From assembly GCF_015832195.1 (NCBI RefSeq), contig NC_052021.1:23232286-23296285 (forward strand): 64,000 bases of DNA, in the 5' to 3' direction. The stretch is from Motacilla alba alba. Its lineage: Eukaryota > Chordata > Aves > Passeriformes > Motacillidae. Under the pieces are notes generated by a model that ran no database searches, was not told where the DNA came from, and saw only the letters and a list, made by a program, of their open reading frames with translations. The number at the start of each line of letters is the position of its first letter. Position 1 is the first letter of the stretch. This document shows positions 61,701 through 64,000 of this stretch, piece after piece. A program made the position numbers and the translations under genes.

Positions 61701-63981
61701 TTCTTTCATGGTTCCCACCCAGTTCAGTATGTCTGCTGTTATTTCTTACAGATTGTTGGGGTTTGCACTGAGGAACTGCATGCAGCTCAGCAGTGGAATG
61801 GTCAAGGGATTCTGGAGCTGCTTCGGACTGTCCCAGTGTAAGTGGTCACATAGCCCATATAGGAGAGCATTTCTATAGAGAACAGTTCAGTTGTTTATTT
61901 TTATCAACAATCTTTAACTTGCTGATGGAACTTATTTAATCTGTGCTGTAGCAAGAGATGGGAATTCATCGCAAATCTGTTCTCACGCACAGACACTTAG
62001 ATGGCAAATTAATGCATGTGGAAGTCCACATGTTCAGGGTGAAAGAGAATGAGGTCTTGAAAGCTTCATTTCCTTCCTCTTATGCCTGCAGGGTTTTCTC
62101 ATTGGTTCTTCCTGGGATAACTGTTACTGGTGACCTTGCTGTTTAGTTCAAAGAAAGGAAGGAGAGGGTCTGGCTTACAAAACTGTCTGGAAGTACTCTC
62201 TGAAAGTGAGAAAGTCACTCTCAAACTTGACCCACTCTTGGTGGGCCAGTTTGCAACAGGAGGAGCATTCATGAAAGTGAAGTTTGTTGTTTTGCCTTGG
62301 GAGAAATAACAAAGATGATGTTGGGTTGAGGAAGATACGGGTTTTAAATGGTAAATGATATGTTGATGCTTTGTTTGCTGCCAGGGTGCAGCTAAATCTT
62401 TTTGGCTTGCAGGCATTTTGCTTAAACATTTTTAAATTCAGTGGAAGTTATTGCCATGTCATTGTAACTCAAAAAAAACTTACTTTTTAAAGCAAAATAG
62501 TTCTGAATATTTGTTTCTGGGCACAATAGTACACTCTCTAGTGTCACAATAGCCTTGAATTGATTGATTATTTGGAAGAGCTGGACTTTTTTAACTTGAA
62601 CTTTTCCCTTTTAGGCACAAGTGCAGATAATTCATGCAAATGCCCTAGAGTGAATTTGTCCAGCTGCAGCTTTGTTTCTGGGTCTCTGAGACAGTAAACA
62701 CTGCCTGCAGCTCCCTTAGCTCCTCAAAGTCAATAGAGATACAGCACCTCTCCTCTCCTCAGTCAGTTCTCATCTTGTTTTTTGGCTTTTGTGGTGTGAT
62801 ATAAACACCTTTCCAAGGAAAAAAATGAGACCCAAATGTGCCTGATTTGAAGCCAAAGCTGCAAGCTACTAAGCCATTGATGTGGAACTGGGGTAAAAGT
62901 CTCTTGCACCCCATTGAGGAATTGTGGCAGCTCACACCCCTGCAGTTAATAATTCACAACTTACAAAGTGATGTTAAAAAACAGTGGCTATCCATGCATC
63001 TGAAATCCTGTAAAATATTAACTTTTTTTGCTCCCTCTCTTAAGTGTTTTAGGAGGCTAACACAAACTAGGCCAGAGGAGGGGGCTTTTGACTGCAATAA
63101 CAAAGTATCTCATGAAAAAATTAATTTTTTATTGCAGTTCCAAAAGACTTCAGTTTTTACTTCAAATGAAAAGCACTATCTAAGGCTGACTTCTGCAGTC
63201 TGGCTGCACTATGACCCAAAGTGAAGTCTCTGAGTATTTCATCTTCACAGTAATCTGTTTTCTATCACCTTTGTTGGGAAACACCTTGAGCCTTCCAACT
63301 TTTATTGCTAACGATAACAAAGATTTCCCTGAACCATCTGAGTACTTGGCCATGAAGTACCAACTGAGCAAAATGCCTGTTGTGATAGTATTTATCAGAG
63401 CAATAAGTTCTTTGTGGTACTGAACGTGACTGCCAATCTTGGCAAAAAGTGCAGTCCCACTGGGGCCCTGCTCTATTCTTAGATATGTAATAGAGGAATA
63501 AATCTTGACTCCATGCCTTGCCCATCCTTCTTTGACTCAGGCTACACTGGACTTCTCAGTCCCAGTTCGTTTCCTGTAAGATTAAAACCCCTCTCAGTCT
63601 TGAGTGAGCAAGGGGGCCTGCACAGGGGATAACAGCCTGTGTCAGTCCTGACTGCTGTGCACGTCTGGGTGGTGCCAGACACTGAGCAGATTAACTGCTA
63701 GGTCATGGAGGGCTTTTATTATTTGTTTATTTGGAAAATGTAAAGGGCAAATGCATGCTGTGGGATGTATACACTGCATAGAAGGATTTCTAGGCTTATT
63801 TTAAACCCTTATCTTGTGCTTCCTTACAGTACAGGTCCACTCTGAGGACCCTGCTGGAAAGTTCTAATTAAAGGGCTTGTTTGGTTCATTACCTGTCTTT
63901 CTTTGTAGAGCTGGAGGCCCCTGGCTGATAACAGACATGCGAAGAGGAGAGACCATATTCGAGATTGACCCACATCTGCAA
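16573..63981 (+). CDS. SUFU: SUFU, suppressor of fused, coding exons 1-6 (5' half, partial)
   Basis: SUFU binds GLI1-3 in cytoplasm and nucleus and keeps Hedgehog target genes off; loss derepresses the pathway (family knowledge). Joining 16573-16754, 22407-22541, 40301-40437, 59286-59428, 61752-61837 and 63909-63981 gives residues 1-252 in one frame, with GT/AG at each junction. From residue 26 the protein follows known SUFU closely (LFPPGLHGIYGECRRLYPDQ, DLYGDNRVHEFTGTDGPSGF, HVSWHSPLDNSESRIQHMLL, GGPWLITDMRRGETIFEIDP), covering most of the N-terminal SUFU domain. Residues 1-25 are a Gly/Ser/Pro-rich tail unlike the human Pro/Ala tail but equally long. The ATG has G at -3 and +4, and no in-frame ATG is seen upstream. 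The later exons and stop lie beyond the right edge. Confidence 0.97.
16755..22406 (+). other. SUFU: SUFU intron 1
   Basis: A 5.65 kb intron. The first ~450 bases are strikingly G-rich on the plus strand (see findings). The rest is unremarkable, with T-runs at about 19062-19074 and 22259-22274. No mobile element or RNA gene is recognised. Confidence 0.85.
22407..22541 (+). CDS. SUFU: SUFU coding exon 2 (residues 61-106, split codon)
   Basis: Completes Trp61 and encodes LGGPDPLDYVSMYRNLGNPA through LYGDNRVH plus two bases of Glu106. The acceptor ATGCAG ends at 22406 and the donor GTAAGT begins at 22542. Confidence 0.96.
25818..26013 (+). mobile_element. CR1 LINE 3' end fragment
   Basis: The plus strand carries the typical CR1 tail order: a 'gaagaacctaatta' segment, 'tgtgggtgaccatgcactgg', 'cagagaggctgtggag', 'gtctggacatgatcctgtgc', 'ctgcatgagcagg', and 'aaggttggaccagatga'. 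It is diverged and lacks intact coding capacity. CR1 is the dominant bird LINE family, usually truncated at the 5' end. Confidence 0.8.
31383..32040 (-). mobile_element. CR1 LINE fragment, about 650 bases
   Basis: In the minus orientation this matches the long CR1 3' region. Plus-strand landmarks are 'ttggaagggactgtaaagat', 'ctcaaagccctgtctggcct', 'cagtaaagaatttcttccta', 'aggctgaacaggcccaactc', 'tcctcaggactcgctgcaac' and 'cagagctggatgcagaagtc'. It extends further 5' than the other copies here and is interrupted by stops, so it is a dead fragment. Confidence 0.9.
33540..33650 (+). repeat. Possible ancient MIR-like SINE fragment
   Basis: The plus strand shows 'taagtaacttgttgaggagg' followed by 'gtagcagacaggaggttcaa' and 'acttaggttacctgg'. 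This resembles the MIR order (taagtaacttgcccaagg, then agctagtaagtggcagagcc, then gaacccagg). It is diverged and judged by eye. Confidence 0.4.
34170..34280 (-). mobile_element. Short CR1 LINE tail fragment
   Basis: The plus strand reads 'taggatcacttggattggaa' then 'gggacctccaaag', the reverse complement of the CR1 3' terminus. Similarity fades after about 34220, so the outer boundary is uncertain. Confidence 0.6.
37365..37386. repeat. 22-base C homopolymer
   Basis: An uninterrupted run of C in SUFU intron 2. Its exact length is likely to be unreliable because of sequencing slippage. Confidence 0.9.
37777..37935. repeat. A/C-rich low-complexity tract
   Basis: Degenerate AAAAC and AAAC units with interspersed C runs, almost lacking G and T on the plus strand. 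Low-complexity sequence. Apparent open frames through it are lysine/proline-rich artefacts. Confidence 0.75.
40301..40437 (+). CDS. SUFU: SUFU coding exon 3 (residues 106-152, split codon)
   Basis: Completes Glu106 and encodes FTGTDGPSGFGFELTFRLKR through ARYVFQS plus one base of Glu152. The acceptor CCTCCAG ends at 40300 and the donor GTACCA begins at 40438. The frame stays open for 150 codons into intron 3 (see findings). Confidence 0.96.
40727..40860 (-). mobile_element. CR1 LINE tail fragment next to SUFU exon 3
   Basis: The plus strand carries 'cacaggatcgcagaatcacc', 'aactaggttggaaaagacct', 'ttgagatcaagtccagcc' and 'catggcactgagtgccatgt', the antisense of a CR1 3' end. It starts only about 290 bases after the exon 3 donor. 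Confidence 0.85.
42034..42049. promoter_or_regulatory. Perfect palindrome resembling a nuclear-receptor everted repeat
   Basis: GGTGACCTAGGTCACC is a perfect 16-base palindrome. It contains TGACCT directly abutting AGGTCA, an everted pair of nuclear-receptor half-sites with zero spacing. Function is not shown by the sequence. Confidence 0.4.
42425..42955 (+). mobile_element. CR1 LINE fragment, about 530 bases
   Basis: Sense-strand CR1 landmarks in order: 'aatattgtgtcttgttttgg', 'gaggagagctggagggagca', 'gtgatctaattggagcctac', 'gagaggtgctggaacaccat', and a 'ggaggctggacaagagacct' tail. The body has stops in all frames, so it is inactive. Confidence 0.8.
44247..44280. repeat. Tandem TTGCAATTGCAA palindromes
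   Basis: TTGCAATTGCAA occurs at 44248-44259 and again at 44261-44272, followed by a further ATTGCA. Each unit is self-complementary. Confidence 0.8.
45145..45870 (+). mobile_element. Probable degraded internal CR1 LINE segment
   Basis: Phrases such as 'gaagcttgcagattggctga', 'ggagactggaaaactggcaa', 'tttcaggtcttaagaaact' and 'ccagcatggatttatcaaca' resemble the CR1 reverse-transcriptase region in sense orientation. Similarity is weak and interrupted by an A/C-rich insertion. The element identity is less certain than for the other copies. Confidence 0.45.
45301..45460. repeat. A/C-rich low-complexity tract (AAAAC-type)
   Basis: Begins with 14 A residues and continues as irregular AAAAC, AAAC and CAAAA units for about 160 bases, then a short C cluster. 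It sits inside the probable degraded CR1 and may have expanded from an A-rich insertion. Confidence 0.85.
49286..49303. repeat. 18-base perfect palindrome
   Basis: GGGCTGCTGCAGCAGCCC is self-complementary over its whole length, in SUFU intron 3. There is no loop and no sign of an RNA gene around it. Confidence 0.8.
53300..53860. promoter_or_regulatory. AT-rich block, possible conserved non-coding element
   Basis: Dense in homeodomain-type cores (TTAATTAT, CAATTAATT), a GCATGCATGC run near 53528-53537, and few simple repeats. The texture resembles vertebrate intronic enhancers, but conservation cannot be judged from one sequence. Could equally be ordinary intron. Confidence 0.2.
56758..56781. 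repeat. Tandem duplication of a 12-base unit
   Basis: GATTTTCTAAGT occurs twice back to back in SUFU intron 3. A small local duplication. Confidence 0.8.
59286..59428 (+). CDS. SUFU: SUFU coding exon 4 (residues 152-199)
   Basis: Completes Glu152 and encodes NTFCSGDHVSWHSPLDNSES through VQTPFGVVTFLQ, ending in phase 0. The acceptor TTGCAG ends at 59285 and the donor GTACGG begins at 59429. Confidence 0.96.
59429..61751 (+). other. SUFU: SUFU intron 4
   Basis: A 2.3 kb intron with GT/AG ends. No repeat family, RNA gene or additional exon is recognised. Confidence 0.85.
61752..61837 (+). CDS. SUFU: SUFU coding exon 5 (residues 200-228, split codon)
   Basis: Encodes IVGVCTEELHAAQQWNGQGI then LELLRTVP plus two bases of Val228. 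The acceptor TTACAG ends at 61751 and the donor GTAAGT begins at 61838. Human SUFU is recalled with Ser in HSAQQ and Ile at 228, so the changes are conservative. Confidence 0.96.
61838..63908 (+). other. SUFU: SUFU intron 5
   Basis: A 2.07 kb intron with GT/AG ends. I see nothing notable in it beyond short A and T runs. Confidence 0.85.
63909..63981 (+). CDS. SUFU: SUFU coding exon 6 (residues 228-252)
   Basis: Completes Val228 and encodes AGGPWLITDMRRGETIFEID then PHLQ. The acceptor TTTGTAG ends at 63908 and the donor GTATGT begins at 63982. Only 19 bases of intron 6 follow before the window ends. Confidence 0.95.
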
Positions 63982-64000
63982 GTATGTCTTTAGTTTATAA

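Noticed and set aside
26654..63674. Several near-matches to the GLI motif TGGGTGGTC (26654, 35658, 60636, 63666)
   Set aside because: Each has one mismatch to the nine-base consensus. A handful of such matches is expected by chance in 64 kb, so a Hedgehog feedback site is not supported.

Overview
This is a vertebrate nuclear locus and most likely avian. It holds small exons with GT/AG introns, two CpG-island promoters and several CR1-type LINE tails in both orientations. There are no bacterial-style operons, tRNA genes, rRNA genes or CRISPR arrays. The window has two recognisable protein genes in divergent, head-to-head order. I see no third coding gene and no obviously new system. The most interesting structure is in the control DNA of the two promoters.

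Region 1-14507, minus strand: a complete ACTR1A gene (alpha-centractin, Arp1, the actin-like filament protein of dynactin). I rebuilt 11 coding exons from 14507 down to the stop at 1828. All phases agree and they give exactly 376 codons plus stop, the usual ARP1 length. Exon-by-exon residues favour the ACTR1A paralogue over ACTR1B. Bases 1-1827 are 3' UTR and downstream flank.

Region 14508-16572: an approximately 2.07 kb divergent intergenic segment with a CpG island at each end. Next to ACTR1A are a palindromic NRF1 consensus and three or four tandem copies of a ZNF143-type element. Next to SUFU are a near-perfect CTCF core, two copies of a composite CCAAT plus PBX/PREP decamer module, Sp1-like GC boxes and a GGGCC repeat. 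The same composite module occurs twice more, with a third degenerate copy, in the start of ACTR1A intron 1. It has the same orientation relative to the gene it adjoins.

Region 16573-64000, plus strand: the 5' half of SUFU (suppressor of fused, the negative regulator of GLI factors in Hedgehog signalling). Coding exons 1-6 encode residues 1-252. The remaining exons lie beyond the right edge. Introns 2 and 3 are about 18 and 19 kb and hold CR1 fragments, low-complexity tracts and otherwise unrecognised sequence.

The two genes do not form a pathway. ACTR1A serves dynein/dynactin transport and SUFU restrains GLI. Their adjacency matches the divergent ACTR1A-SUFU order at human 10q24 (established knowledge). 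The shared architecture suggests two broadly expressed CpG-island promoters separated by a possible CTCF boundary (inference).
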